DNA of 64,000 nt. Origin: Chamaea fasciata. Its lineage: Eukaryota > Chordata > Aves > Passeriformes > Sylviidae. Under the pieces are notes generated by a model. That model was given only the letters and a program-made list of their open reading frames with translations, was not told the DNA's origin and made no database searches. Location: positions 95,682,646 through 95,746,645 of the forward strand of contig JARCOQ010000003.1 of the NCBI GenBank assembly GCA_029207755.1, in the 5' to 3' direction. Positions 1 through 12,398 of the stretch are shown piece by piece (within the stretch, counting starts at the first letter, position 1; each line of letters opens with the position of its first letter). Made by a program: the position numbers and the translations under genes.

Positions 1-1035
1 TGGGAATCTGGGGTGTTCAATGAATCTCAGGAGGTATTGAACACTTAATACAACATTGCCCTACATGTACAGATGTAAACACATTAAAGAGGGGTGTCAT
101 AATATAAACACACCATCACCATGATAATCCTGCAAATTAAAAGGCATTCTAAAGGTAACCTTTATTCTGTAGGGTTTTTTTTTTGTTTGGTTGGTTTGAT
201 TTTTATTGGGGTTTTTTTTGTTGTTTGGTTTTTTTGTTTGTTTGTTTGGGTTTTTTTGGGTTTTGTTTTGTTTTGTTTTGTTTTTTTGTTGTTGTTGTTG
301 TTTTTCTTGTATTGAATTATGGTCAAGGCAGCACCTTAACTGTTTCCACAATGGAATGAAACCAGTGAAGTGGAATGCACATACGAAAGAAATTGCTATT
401 GATCTCAGCCCAGGCCACACCATGCCTTGCATAGCAAATGGTTTCCATTACCTTACTATCTTAAGATAATTAATGTGCAGTCACTGCCCCTATCTTATGT
501 TATCGGTCATTTTGATACTGTTCAATTTCTATCAGGCAATTCTACATTTTAGATGGGAGAGGCTTCATCAATATCTGTCATTTGATGATAATTTTATAAG
601 TCACAATGCCACCTACCCAATCCAATCTGTAATGTATTCACTTCATAGCTGATTGACTATCTGCTACTAAAACCCCCCTCTTCAATATAGTTTGCAACAC
701 AATTCTCTTTTTTAATTATTACCATAAAATATATTAAAACCTTGAGAAAAATCTTTGCCTCTTTCAACATGATCTCTTGTTTTGTTTCCCTGAGAAGTTA
801 CTTTTTTAATGTAGCCAATGATATACTGTACATATTTCTAACACTACAGAATGAATTCTTTTATTTTCTAATCATAGTATGATGCTATTTTACAATCATG
901 TCATACTACAATTTTAATAAAGTTCCCGTTATGTGGAATTAATAACTTCATTTCAGAAATCTATGCAAAAACTTAACATGTTAGCTCACACTTTCTCATG
1001 ACATAACATACGGTATATAGAAATATTACCTTTAC
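1..1035 (-). other. MYT1L intron downstream of exon E (partial)
   Basis: AT-rich intronic DNA starting at donor GTAAAG (1035). It holds a T/G-rich low-complexity tract at 173-316. I recognise no exon, transposon or conserved motif in the rest. Confidence 0.7.
173..316. repeat. T/G-rich low-complexity tract
   Basis: Runs of T are broken by G, GG and GGG, with TTTTG and TTG units. On the MYT1L transcript strand it is A/C-rich (CAAA-type). Open frames across it are composition artefacts. Confidence 0.85.
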
Positions 1036-2007
1036 CATAATATGGCTTTTTGACATGGCCGTCACTTGGTTTAGGCTTCCTGTCATCTCCAGAAAGGTGT
1101 CTTGGAGACTGTTCCTCAAATGATCTCATATTATCCCTCCTTCCAGCTTCCACTGCCATTTTTTCTCTCATGGCTTTTGCTCTCTCAGTTTCCAAAGCAA
1201 TTGCTTTCTCAAGCAGGGTTAAGTTACCTTTTGTCATATCAAACACTTCTTCAGACCTATCTGAAGTAATAGAGGTGGTATCATCGTCTCTTTCATGACA
1301 ACCATCCTCCTTGGCACAGCTAGAAAAAGTCCTAGATCTGGGGCTCAACTGTTCTTCAAGCCTCATTAGGTTCATCATATCAGAGTAATTCCGGTCTGGT
1401 GTTCTTCCTTGGAAGTCATCTTCTTGCCTGACATGCTGACGAGTGTTCATGTTTTGCTGTTGATTTCTTTCCTGTGGGTTTGTCTCACTGAGTTTCCTAG
1501 CCAGATCAAAACACTGGTTCCTTAAGCACTCCAAACTGCTGAGACACACCTCTTCATCACTCTCCTCCACTATTTTTTCTGTAAGTCCATTGTTCACAGG
1601 CTTCCCTAGCATTACAAAGTTCATATTCCTATTGTCTTGCTGTGAAGTATTGTCTGCATAATTTCTGTCATTAATATTTTCTGAAAGAACTACACCATGT
1701 CCTTGTGCTAATAATTTAAGGGAGTCCACTGTTTCCCTAACAACATCACTGTCTAAATCTAAACTCAGCTCGCTTTTCCGACCGATATTTTCATTTTTGT
1801 CACTATCATCTTCCAGACTATTAGATGTATTGCTGTTCATTTCTGATTCTGTCCTGGCTCTGTATGCTGCATCCTCTGCAATTTTGCCAAGATTTAACAA
1901 TGACTTGGCCACCAGTTCATCGTAATTATCATACTCATCATTATTGTTATCGTCTTTTTCTGTGTCTTGCATTATTCGAGTATTGTGACAATTCATTTGA
2001 TGGTCTT
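1036..2007 (-). CDS. MYT1L: MYT1L coding exon E (972 nt, residues 176-500, central regulatory region)
   Basis: The acceptor is TTTTTTATACAG and the donor is GTAAAG at 1035. The exon completes Glu176, then reads [18 protein letters not shown] and continues without a stop to HVKKPYY and the first base of codon 500 (Asp in mammals as I remember). Visible elements are a helix-like segment [19 protein letters not shown] near residues 211-229, many Ser next to Asp/Glu (likely CK2-type sites), and a Leu/Ala/Glu/Lys helix [19 protein letters not shown] near residues 434-452 with coiled-coil character. The region joins finger 1 to fingers 2-3. In mammals, MYT1L represses non-neuronal programmes with Sin3-type corepressors, and this N-terminal part is involved; that is family knowledge. 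The exon is phase-symmetric (1 in, 1 out). Confidence 0.97.
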
Positions 2008-2075
2008 CTGTATAAAAAACAGAAACAAAGAAAGAAACAAAGAAAGAAAGAAAAAGGAAAAGAAAAGAAAAAAGT
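2008..2075 (-). promoter_or_regulatory. Extended polypyrimidine tract and 3' splice site of exon E
   Basis: On the transcript strand about 57 of these bases form a nearly pure C/T run with repeated CTTTCTTT and TTTCTTTC blocks, followed by GTTTTTTATACAG and exon E. Most vertebrate tracts are 15-30 nt. Repeated UCUU/CUUUC motifs are the known binding preference of polypyrimidine tract-binding proteins (PTBP1/2), so regulated splicing is possible; that step is inference. It could also simply be a microsatellite next to the exon. Confidence 0.6.
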
Positions 2076-2080
2076 GGCTA

Positions 2081-5000
2081 CAATTGGAACTGTTGTTGCA
2101 TTTGCACGGACAGAAAACAAACTGCATGTCAAATATTGTTAATCATACAGCAATTTTAGAACACTATGGCTGACCCATTTGAACTGAGTTCTCTATAGTC
2201 CATAGAGCACTTTTTGTTTATTTGCTATTCACATGAATTTCTTTCCCAGAACTGATAAGAGAAAGGCAATCAAAATGCTAATTACTACTACTGCTAAATA
2301 TTAAGGCATAAACACTTATGTTTCTCCTTTCACTTCTATATTCAGTTTTATGGGATTTATTACAATCACATTATTCAGATTACATAATTGCCTATGTTTC
2401 CAACTTTTCTCACTCCTGTACTTCCTGTAAATATGGTAGATGGCAAACGAGTGAGTACTACTGAATGTATTCTCTTACTGATGAATGCCATTCACCAAAT
2501 GAGTATACTCCAAGAAGGCAAATGTCACATTTTTAACACCATACACACAGTTAACACTAGTTAATCAGTAGCTATATACAAAGATTAAAATGGCATTTTA
2601 CTTAGTGTATCCATCAGTAAAATCAAAATCTCTCAGTTAACTGTGGAGAAGTTAAGAATTTTAAAAGAATTGTTACATGAAAGGAGGATAGAAGAAATTA
2701 TATGCACAATATAATTTTAAGTAAATATGCTAGCCCAAATTTTATAGTCACATATGTATGATAGGGCTGTTATTTACTGTCCTGTGTACTGGAACTGAAT
2801 GGTGCAGAGTTACCACATTTTACTCAGCTTTTTCTAGTAATTATTAGGGAGAGCTTACTAAGATGGAGCCAATGAGAGGCCCTGAAGAGGAGATTGACTT
2901 CACCTAACTCTCGACATGAGCAAGGCAGACATCTACATCTACACCCATGGTTTGGTCCTTAGTCAGTAAGAGAAGCAGACACTTTACAGACACAGCCCAC
3001 CTGATCTGGTTAAGATATCCTCTTGAGAATAAAACTAATGACCGCTACAAGTGCCTGTTTCTCTTCATTGACAACAAAGGGACACAGACTTGATGCCCAC
3101 CTTAAAGATACCCATATTCAGTCAGATGAATATCATCCAGAGCGCATCTTCTGGTATCTCATCTTCACACAGAAGTTATGTCATTATTAGACCCAGTCTT
3201 AAAACACACATTCATAATAATGGAGTATTGAACACTGCATAACTTGTATTGTGATAATCGGCTACCCAAGCTATATTTCAACATTTTCCAGCACCGGAAA
3301 AGAAAGTTCCTAGATCTGTCATTACAGTGACATGCTAGGCCAGTTTTTCAGCTGGTGCAAACTGAAAGAACCAGTAGAGCTAGGATAATTAACACCTGCT
3401 CAAGAGCTAGTCCATCAACTTCTGATAGCATCTTCTCAGCTTAGATGTATTTTCAACACTAGTACACCTAAACACATAGCAATTTCTAAAGTGTGGCTCA
3501 TAATTTGGGTTAAACAAACCAAAGTGGGAAATTTCAGGTAGTAGGTGGCTTGTGCACTAACATTTTGGTAATAGGAAATAACGTTTGATAAAAATAGTTT
3601 TTATGTTGGCAGACAAGATAATAAATCGAGAGTTGTAAATACAAAGCTAAACAGCACAATAATTAATATTTCAGCCACAAGATAGTATTTCTTCTACACA
3701 GTGGTTAGGGATCCTGGGATGATAGTAGGCTGTAGTTAAGCAGCAGAACCGGTTGATGACTAGGCTATGTCTAGAAAAAAAATGCTCTAATGGTAAAATA
3801 TTTTATCTTACATATTATCTGCTTGAATACAGAGGAAAGACAATTAATAAGGAAGATCGTATGGTATTTCTACATCACAAGATATTCCAAGCCAGTAGAG
3901 GGTTATCTGTTTATCATAAAAGGTGGTTTTATTTTAGTTGCTATTTTTTCAAGATCATCATAATTCACATTTATGTTTCAGTGCCACAAAAATTAAGGGT
4001 ATCAGAGTATCAGATTTTCAGTGTACAAGTAAGGACTGCCACTTACACTTCCTATTTGAAAAATGTCCATATTTAATAACTGAATAGAAGAAGGCAATGA
4101 AGGATTAGTGGATGACTAGTCTGTGCTATTGGAAAAGCAAATACACTAATAATTTTCTAAAGTCAAATGTACAAACAAGTCCCAAATTAATTTAAATATT
4201 AAGGATAAAACCTGGTGCCAAGGAGATTGTTTCATAGAAACGGAGGCTTTTGTGGGGTGCTTCTTGTAATTACACTGATGGGCAGTCAGATGCAGCAAAG
4301 GAACATCAAAGCAATTAAAGAAGCAATAAGCTACAGCTCCAAAATTGCCAGTGCCTTCAAGTTTAGGATGAGGTATCAACAAAAACTGGTGAAATCAGTC
4401 CAAATCTAGCTGTAATATGATATTGAAATGCAAAGTAGAAAATAAAAATTCTTAAGTCATCCTCAGAACTGCTTAGGTACGCAGTGACTGTTCTAGGCCA
4501 ACTTTTGAAATGTGGAAAGTTTCAGGGACTGTTTCTTAAAAGGGGGGGGGGGGGGGGGGTGTTGGTAAATGATCACCAAGGGGAGGAATATGTTATACCT
4601 TGCCTCCACAAGTGAAAAGTCAAAATATGAATCGTGTATTGTATGACAGAAGACATCTAAATTCCCTTTGAGCAGGTAAGCTGGGTGAAAACTGTAACTA
4701 CAGTATTTTTTATTCTGTTTGTTTGGCAATATCCTTTTCTGGTCTCCCATCCATTCAGTCAGAAAATGAAGAAGGAAAACATAGTGGAAGAGAAGAAAGT
4801 GCAAAGCACTAATCTCAGATGAGAGAGGTGGAAAAGCAAAATACTTAAGTTTCATTTCTCATAATTTTAATTTTTGGGCTTTTTTTGCATCTCCTTTCTT
4901 TAACGACTATTTTACTCATGTCTCTTATCTCCATGCAGCAGTTAATGTTAATGAGGAAGATATTTATGTATGTCATGTCATCTCCTCAATAACAGTTGGA

Positions 5001-5657
5001 TTCTAAGCTTGCTCTGGTGACGCACCTGTATCATCTGTTTATCAACATGAAATTTGAAATACTGAATAAGTTTGTGTATTAGTTAAGGGTCTTCTAGGAA
5101 GTATGTTACACTAGCAGCTCTATGAGAACTATATGCCTTTTCTTTGATTCAGCTCTGTAAAATTTAATCCTGTTTTCCTTTCACATTTCTGTGATTCCTT
5201 AGATTTGATCCTTAACTCAGTAACTATCTTTACAGTGTGCTATTTAATGGCTGTCTGTTAAATGACTGCAAAACCCAGAGAGGTAGAACATTTACTCTAC
5301 CCCTCGCATAAGTTTTGGAACCAGCAAAGCAAACTGAAGGTTTTATTTTGTGAAGAGATTGAGTTTATCTCACAACGACACAAGCTAGCCAGTTTAGGTG
5401 AAGAATGCACAGCTGTAATATATCCTTTTTATGTTAACTTTAGGGCTGCATGGACAAAGAATACACAACACAGTTTAAAAAGAATATCAGATTATTCTGG
5501 CCCTCTTCCACAAAATATCATGACAATTTAGATATTCTAGATTGTAAATTTGTTCTTTTTAACTCCCAGCAGATATAACAAATGGCAGGAGGAAATTATA
5601 ATGGAGTAGTGTAGAACAGCTACTAAGAGCTGGAAGCCTTTAGCCATTTCGACAGAA
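2081..5657. other. Intronic DNA, nothing recognised except a G18 tract
   Basis: Part of the 20.9 kb intron between exons D and E. Composition is AT-rich and CpG-poor. A moderately GC-richer stretch at 2850-3200 has no frame or repeat that I recognise. Small open frames (for example 3753-4076) lack codon bias and homology that I can see. Confidence 0.6.
4542..4559. repeat. Homopolymer of 18 G
   Basis: Uninterrupted run of 18 G on the plus strand (poly-C on the transcript strand), in AT-rich intron. Its length is likely to vary between individuals and is hard to sequence accurately. Confidence 0.9.
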
Positions 5658-5870
5658 GTGCATTTGTATTGCGCTAAAAAAAAGTGAATAATTTGATTTC
5701 TTATTGCACCTTTCATCCAAGGATCTCAAAGCACTTTACAAACATTATTTTAAAAAGCCTCACAACACCCCTGTGAGGTAGGTATTTTAACCCCATTTTA
5801 CAGATGGGAAATTGAGACACAGAGAAATTGAGTGACTCTTTCCATATCATACCAGGAGTCACGGGAGAAT
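5658..5870 (+). mobile_element. Ancient MIR/CORE-SINE-like amniote repeat
   Basis: The stretch contains CTTTCATCCAAGGATCTCAA, CACTTTACAAACATTA, CCCTGTGAGGTAGGTA and CCCATTTTACAGATGGGAAA followed by TTGAGACACAGAGAAATTGAG. This block is typical of old MIR-related repeats seen across amniotes. Divergence and small indels fit a very old insertion. The exact family name (possibly MIR1_Amn) is from memory. Confidence 0.7.
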
Positions 5871-7785
5871 AAGAATTATATCCTCTACATCCTTGACTGT
5901 TTCCTCCTTTTGTTCCTATCACATCCAATTTTAAGCAATATTTTGTCAGAAGAAATGGCTTGCTGGTTTTAGTGTAGGGAGTCATGCAAAACAGCACCTT
6001 CCTTTTGAAAAGGAAAAGATGGAGAGATTCTGCAGAGAGAGGCAATGATACTTCAGAAATAGCACCTACATTACTACCAAAGGACAAAGACTTCAGAAAC
6101 AAGACTTCCCAGATCTGTGGTCTGTGTATCAAATTACTCACTTTTCTTCCAAGCATGGGAAAACATGATGGCTAAGAAGCGAAACCTACATGTGGTCACA
6201 CAGGCTTCCTGCCCAGATGGATGGTTTCATTACCTAGGCAGCGTTTCCTGATTTAAAACACTTCACTGCTCTTGCCACTGCTACTCGTCAATTCCTGAGT
6301 GCTCAGCACATGATATTACTGCATCACCATTCTTTTCTCTTTAAGCTGTAATGCAAAGTACACATCTCCACATTACAGTCTCTGATAGCTGGCCTATGAG
6401 AAACATTTAGCAAGACAATGTCGGCACAAATGAATTCCAAATCTTAGAAAGTTACAGCATAATACAGGGAGGGGGGATCGTTTGTACATTGCTGTCTTGG
6501 GGAAAATCTTGTGAGTAAGGAAACTGAAGAGGTGGAAAACTTGATTATCATAACAATTGGTTCCTTTATGGGCCTTACATACTTAACGGAAGTCAAAAGA
6601 AAAAGATAACTGTTCACTTAGTTGATTGATTCTCTCTAGCCATTCCATTTTTTTTCCACTTCTCCCCCTCAGCCTGCTACAACTACTTACAAGAGTAATA
6701 ATACTGGGACTTTTTGTTTAGACTCTCCTACAATTATAGTATTCAATTAATAACCAATGATCAAAGTAAAATAAATGGAGATTAGAAGTCATTAAGTGTG
6801 GCAAAAAAGTTCTGAGCTGAAGAACACAGCACGTTACAGTACGAGTCAGTTTTATAAATTAATAGTGAGGACTAAAGTGCATCAAGCCCATACAGACTTT
6901 TAAATATGCACAATTTGCCACCTTAAGTACCTTTTCATTCCTTTTTTTTCTGTCATGTTTTGATTTTTAAATTTTTTATAGGTTCCACTTTTTATCTGGC
7001 TTTGCTTGCTGAAAATTTAAGTGCTACCTTATTTTTTTCTTTTTTTTTTTTTTTTTTTTAATTTTCCCAAGGGATCAAAAGTGATTACAGATCTGAATTT
7101 CTTTCCTTTTGTGGAGTGATTACTAACATAAAAAGACCAACACATAAAGATACTCCTTTTTAATTCATCTTCTTGCCATTTAAACACATTTTAAAAAGAA
7201 TATTAATAAATTATTTTGGCATAAAAGCATTTTCAAGATTTAGTTTTCTGTACAAATCAGTGTATTCTTGTCTAAAGGCAGAGGTGGGTTCACATAACCA
7301 ATGCCCTGAAAAACTACTCCTTTTTTTGCGTTTTGTATGACCTATTATTATGCCTCTGTTTACGTCACACCTGCACGAATAGCATCCTGATCTACAAAAG
7401 TTCACAGTAAGTATTGGTAGAATAAGATGTTCTTATTTGGGTTATTTCTATTAATATGAAGACAGAGAGCAACAGGTAACACAGAGCAACATAGGTTAAA
7501 ATTTTTCTGTCATTTGTTATTCACCCGTTTTCCCAATACAAATCCCTACAAGCTACCTGTATAAGTACAGTTTTGGAAAAGGATCTGATATCTGACAGCT
7601 CCTCCTGACAAGATCATGACTGAGGTAATTTTGCTTCAAGTGCCAGACTGCAAGAGCTTCTTAAAAGTTATCTAGGTTCTGACTCAAGCCAATATGTTTA
7701 AGATTTTGTCATTTCACCACAAGATACTGCTTGTCTTTCTTTGATCTTGAGATATTGTCACATGCTAGTGACAGTGCACTGGTGC
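5871..7785. other. Intronic DNA, nothing recognised apart from T-rich runs
   Basis: AT-rich sequence with T-runs at about 6940-7060, including 20 consecutive T at 7040-7059. I see no exon or transposon. Confidence 0.55.
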
Positions 7786-8290
7786 CATGGAATCACTCAG
7801 TAGCTGAGGCTGGGAGGAACCTAGGGAGGCTCTGTGGTCCAACACCTGCTCAAAAAAAGGGCCAATTCTGTTGAGCAATTATCAGGGTCCTGTTCTGTTA
7901 GTTCAGCTTTCAAGGTCTTCCAGGATAGAAATACCACAGCATCTCTGGGAAATCTATTCCAGTGTTTGACCACTGTCACGGTGAGAAATTCATTCCTATT
8001 TCTAAGTGGGTTTTTTTTTGTTACAACTTGTGTCTTGTCTCTTATTCTTAAGCTACACAAATCTACACTCTCCGTACAAGTAGCTGAAGCCTAAGTTCTC
8101 CCCATAGTTTTTTCTTCCTCAAGTGAACAAACTGGTTTTTTTCAGTATTTCTGCACATCATATGGTCCATCTCCTTAATCACCCTGGTTTCTCATCACTG
8201 GAGTCCAATATTTCAAGACCTTCTTGTGCTGATGAGCCAAAAACTGGACCTATTACTCCACATACAAAAGTGTAAGTGCTGCATAAAATG
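7786..8290 (-). mobile_element. Old CR1 LINE 3' fragment
   Basis: Read on the minus strand this is a CR1-type 3' region. On the plus strand the reverse-complement landmarks are GGTCCAACACCTGCTCAAAA, CTATTCCAGTGTTTGACCAC, TTGTGTCTTGTCTCTTATTC and CTCATCACTGGAGTCCAATA, in the correct order. The copy is 5'-truncated and strongly diverged, with no coding capacity left. Frames at 7821-8094 on both strands are remnants of the repeat, not genes. Confidence 0.75.
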
Positions 8291-10462
8291 GAATAATAAT
8301 TTCTTTTGATTTCTGTTTCTCAAGTCTTTCCATCTTGACAGCCAAAAAATATTTGCAAAAGTCAAAAGGCAATGAGTTTTCTGGGAATTATCTTGCTTTC
8401 CTCCACCACAGAGACAGCAGAAAACACTTTCTGGTAACCTACCAGCATCCCATTAAGTAGGAAAGGTCCCTGATTGGTATGAAGTCTGCTTGTTTGGTTT
8501 GCAGTATTTGCCATATTTGAGATGAAGGCATATGTTTGGGTTTGAGAAGGACCTTTCTGAGATTATCTGTGAACAGAAGTGGATACACTGGGTTTGCAAG
8601 GGCAGGACAATTTAGCTAGTCACTCCCACCTGGTCCACATTTCTTTGTGAATCAGGTTCGGGCAGCCCCTAATTGTTTTAACTTGACTTCTGTCTGGGCA
8701 GAAAATGAGACTGCTTTAGCTGATGGCTGGCATTCATGTCATCCTACTTTTTCTCCCCAGGAAGTCGATATGAGGGAGGCAAGATATTTTATCTCATAGC
8801 CTTAAAATGATTCATTGGAGTTCAGCAGTTTCTTGCCTTCTCTCAGGGTTCCACAGCTCAGCAGGGCACCAGGCAATGAGGAAGTGAAATCTATTCTCCA
8901 GATACTGGGATGCAGCAGGAAGACAGCAGGGGAGCAGAGGACCAGCTGCACTGATGGCAAAACACCCACTCAGAGAGCTCCTGGTACAGAGCTTTTCATG
9001 GGCTATTCCTAAGACTGCTGCAGAGACAGTGACCCGTGCCTACATCCATCTCCATATTCATTGCTTTACAAAGTATGTAGCCTGAAGAACACATTTTTCA
9101 GTTTATAAAGCAGTATTTTTTTTTCTCACACACAGATCTCTGAGATGAGAGGTTGTAATCTTTAGTACAGGGATACATCATCTCTTTTTACTGTTTTGGT
9201 TTCAGTTCAGATCTCTGACCCAGTGTCAGGCGATATTGAATATGTCTCCATATGAACTACACATCTAGATTCCATTTACAGCTAATGGGCAAAAACATGC
9301 ATCCTGGGATGTGATTTTTCATCCTAACCTAGGTATCTACTGGCTGAATTATCCCCTAAAAGTGACTTATTTATCTTGATTGGTTATCAACTAAACTGAT
9401 GGGGTGAATCCTACCTTTATTGCTTTTACTCAAAATTTTCAAGTTGATCCTTGCTGAATTTCAGTGGTATCTTTAGTATGACACAGTAGGAACTGCTGAG
9501 TGGAAGGAATGAGGAGCTACCCGAAAGGAACTACTTTTTGGTTGTGGATAGACAAAGATATATCAGGAAAGGCAGGTGTGGATGGGATACTACAGATGCT
9601 TTGGATGGGATATATGATTATGACTGCATGATTTACATTATTTCTTGGTCTCCATTATAAGTTTAACTACTTTTTTATAGTTGTGTTTGATTATCAAAGA
9701 AACACTGTTTGTGCTTTGATAAGCTGACCTGACTGGCCAAAGGGACAGAGGCATATATCACTACTATTCTAGAGGAGGAGAGAACTGATAAATATATCAC
9801 TGAAATTTCTTATTCTTGTCTCTCCTTCTATTCCCTCAATGAGTTCAGTGCCAAGGAATCTGGAAAGACAAAGACATCTACATGCACAACTGCCTGACTT
9901 GACTTCATCTGAAATGTAAATCTTTTAGTTAAGGGGTTAGTTCCTTTTTTTTTTATTCCTTCATCTAGCTTTTAAATTGACATTTTTCTTATTCCCTATA
10001 TTCTCATGACAGGGAAGGCTGAGAAATAATCCATAGTATAAGAAGAAAGTAAATACAAAGGACTCTTTACCTCTTCGGTTATAACTGTCTATTATTAGTA
10101 TTCAGTTCTGTCCCCATTAAATAGTGAGACTCTGGCATGGTTTTGAGTGACTTGAGTGACTTAGCAGTTTTCCAGCAGTGTCCAGATGAAGTGAATAGGT
10201 GCCAGTTAGGGACAATTCCCAAGGAGCTTGAATGTGGTGAACATATATTAGAAGGTAAAAGATTAGCTGTATATGCACCCAAATCATGCAACAGTTGAAC
10301 TTGGCATTAAATGAGTGGACTATGGTCAGTTTTATTAACTTACATAGATGTAGTCATTGATTAATGTGACTGAAGGGACAAAGGCAGGAAAATGTGTAGG
10401 CTGGGATCAATGGAAAACACATTTCAGAAGGAATGAGTAAGGCAAATATGAACCATTTACCA
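8291..10462. other. Intronic DNA, nothing recognised
   Basis: Mixed AT-rich and moderately GC-rich sequence. The 8750-9050 stretch has a small open frame but no codon or homology support. A short direct repeat (GAGTGACTT twice) lies at 10145-10163. Confidence 0.5.
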
Positions 10463-11478
10463 TGAGTTTGCATGGCAAGGTTTGGGCAGCACAGTGGGCT
10501 ACAGCATCCAGCAACTTCCCCATTGTTCAGGAGAGCGAATGCCAGCCAGCTCCACAGTGGACCCACTGCTGGCAAAGGCCAAGCCCATCAATGATGGTAG
10601 AAACACCCCTGTGATAACATATTTAAGACGGAAAAAAGAAAATTTATTGGGCAGAAGTAATTGCAGACAGAGAAGAGTTGAGCAAGAATATGTGAGAGGA
10701 ACAGGAGGGGCAGGAGGTGCTCCGGGCACCAGAGCTGAGATTCCCCTGCAGCCCCTGGTGCAGTCCATGGTGAGGCAGCTGTGCCCCTGCAGCCCATGGA
10801 GGTCCATGGGGGAGCAGAGATCCACCTGGTGGAGTAGAGATCCACCAGCAGCCTGTGGAGGAACCCACATCTGAGCAAGTGAATACTTGAAGGAGGCTGT
10901 AACCCTGTGGGAAGGCTGCACTGGAACCAGCTCCTGTCAGGATCTGTGGCCCTGTGGAGAGAGGAGCCCATGCTGCAGCAAGTTTGCTGGCAGGACTGCT
11001 GCTCCTCCCATGGAGGACCAACACTGGAGTACTCTGCTCCTGAAGGGCTGCACCCTGTAGAAAGGGATCGATGCTGGACCAGTGAGAAGAACTGAAGCCC
11101 ATGGGAAAGACTCATACTGAAATTCATGGAGGACTGTCTCCCATGGGAGGGACCCCACAGTGGAGTAAGGGAAGGACTCCTTTTCCTGAGAAGGAAGCAG
11201 TGGGAGAAACAACCTGTGATGAACTTCATGTAACCCTCATTCCCTGTCTCCCTGCACCCACAGAGAGAGCAGGTAGACCCTGGAAAGAGGCTTTCTTTTC
11301 CTCCTCATTATCCTACTCTGATTTTCATTTGTAAATTCAAATAATTTCCCCAAGCTGACTCTGTTCTACCTTTGATGACATCTGTTGAGTTATCCCTGAC
11401 TTTACCTCAGCTCAGGAGGGGAATGGTAAGAGTGGCTTTGGTGGACACCTGGCATCTAGCCAGGGTCAACCTTGGCCA
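10463..11478 (+). mobile_element. Avian LTR-type element (endogenous retrovirus-related), probably a solo LTR
   Basis: A block of about 1 kb that is GC-richer than its surroundings. Landmarks I associate with a widespread avian LTR are GGCAAAGGCCAAGCCCATCA, a TATTTAAG TATA-like box at 10620-10627, degenerate internal repeats of CTGCAGCCCATGGAGGTCC type between about 10745 and 11180, CTCATTATCCTACTCTGATT, CAGCTCAGGAGGGGAATGGT, and a right end with GGTGGACACCTGGCATC and GCCAGGGTCAACC. No gag, pol or env coding sequence is visible nearby, so a solo LTR is likely. Boundaries are approximate and I could not identify a target-site duplication. The several open frames inside it on both strands are shadows of the repeat. 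Confidence 0.6.
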
Positions 11479-12290
11479 ATCATGCTATTCCAGTCGGCCA
11501 AGTACACATATACAGAGGACCTCAAAAAAGAGAAAATGGTGACTCACTGGCTCTTAGCTAGCTACAAAAAGTCTTTATTACCTTCTGTTTATTTGCCATC
11601 TATGTGTATAGACCCATGTGACTGGAAGTGTGTAAGAATGAGAGTAGAGTCCCAGACAGCTGTCAAATGCAGGAAATGTATGCTATAGTACCAGATATAG
11701 ACAGCCTTTTATGTCACTATGGCATCTGAAAAGATATTTCCAGAGAGGCTCTTCCAAGTACCTGTCTACCTAAAGTCCTCACACTGCTTCAATTTTAGAA
11801 ATTGAGGGATTTCACACTGCTGTTCAGATTTGCACAGGAATATCTGTCCCGATAATGAAAGCTTGTATCTCTTAAAAGGAGTGTATTTACTGGACAAATA
11901 ACAACTTACATATTTACATACATTTCTACAGATTTCCAACTAAATATGTACCTACCAGCTATGATGGCAGTGGCTTTGTTGCCAGTCTCACAGTGCCTAA
12001 ACTGAGTACAGCAGCACAGACTCAGTGCACAGTATCTGTGCTGAAAATAACTATCCTCGCAGAAACAACAAGCAACAACAAAAAAAAATTAAATAACCAC
12101 AATAGCCAGTTTTCCAAAATACATGCATGCAGATACAGAGACAATCTTCCACCATACAAAACTAAAACATGAGTCTGAGCCTGGTCTCAGGATGCTTCAG
12201 CTTAGAAGTTATTTTGCTGAAGTTCTCTGGTGAAAATAATGTACATGAGAAAAAGCCTATACCTTTACTTCTGCCTTAAATTATTTCTGG

Positions 12291-12398
12291 GTGTTTTGTT
12301 GTTGTTTTGGTTTTTTTGGTTTGGTTTTTTTGTTTGGTTTTGTTTTGGGGTTTTTTTTGTTGTTGTTTTTTGTTGTTTTTGTTTTGTTTTGGTTTTTT
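12291..12398. repeat. T/G-rich low-complexity tract
   Basis: Repeated TTGTTGTTTTGG and GTTTTTTTGG patterns, with the same strand orientation as the tract at 173-316. Confidence 0.85.

Noticed and set aside
97..469. Three frames over 60 codons near the left end
   Set aside because: Produced by the T/G-rich tract; translation is poly-Lys/Asn/Gln or Phe/Leu/Val.
5713..6156. 147-codon minus-strand frame
   Set aside because: Starts in unique intron, ends in the MIR-like relic, has no known domain and no splice context.
7821..8094. Small frames on both strands
   Set aside because: They overlap the old CR1 fragment and include an interrupted, non-family sequence.
10588..11229. 213-codon minus-strand frame and several overlapping frames on both strands
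   Set aside because: They lie fully inside the LTR-like repeat, overlap each other on both strands, and show only repeated Trp/Ser/Pro/Leu-rich translation typical of a GC-rich repeat.
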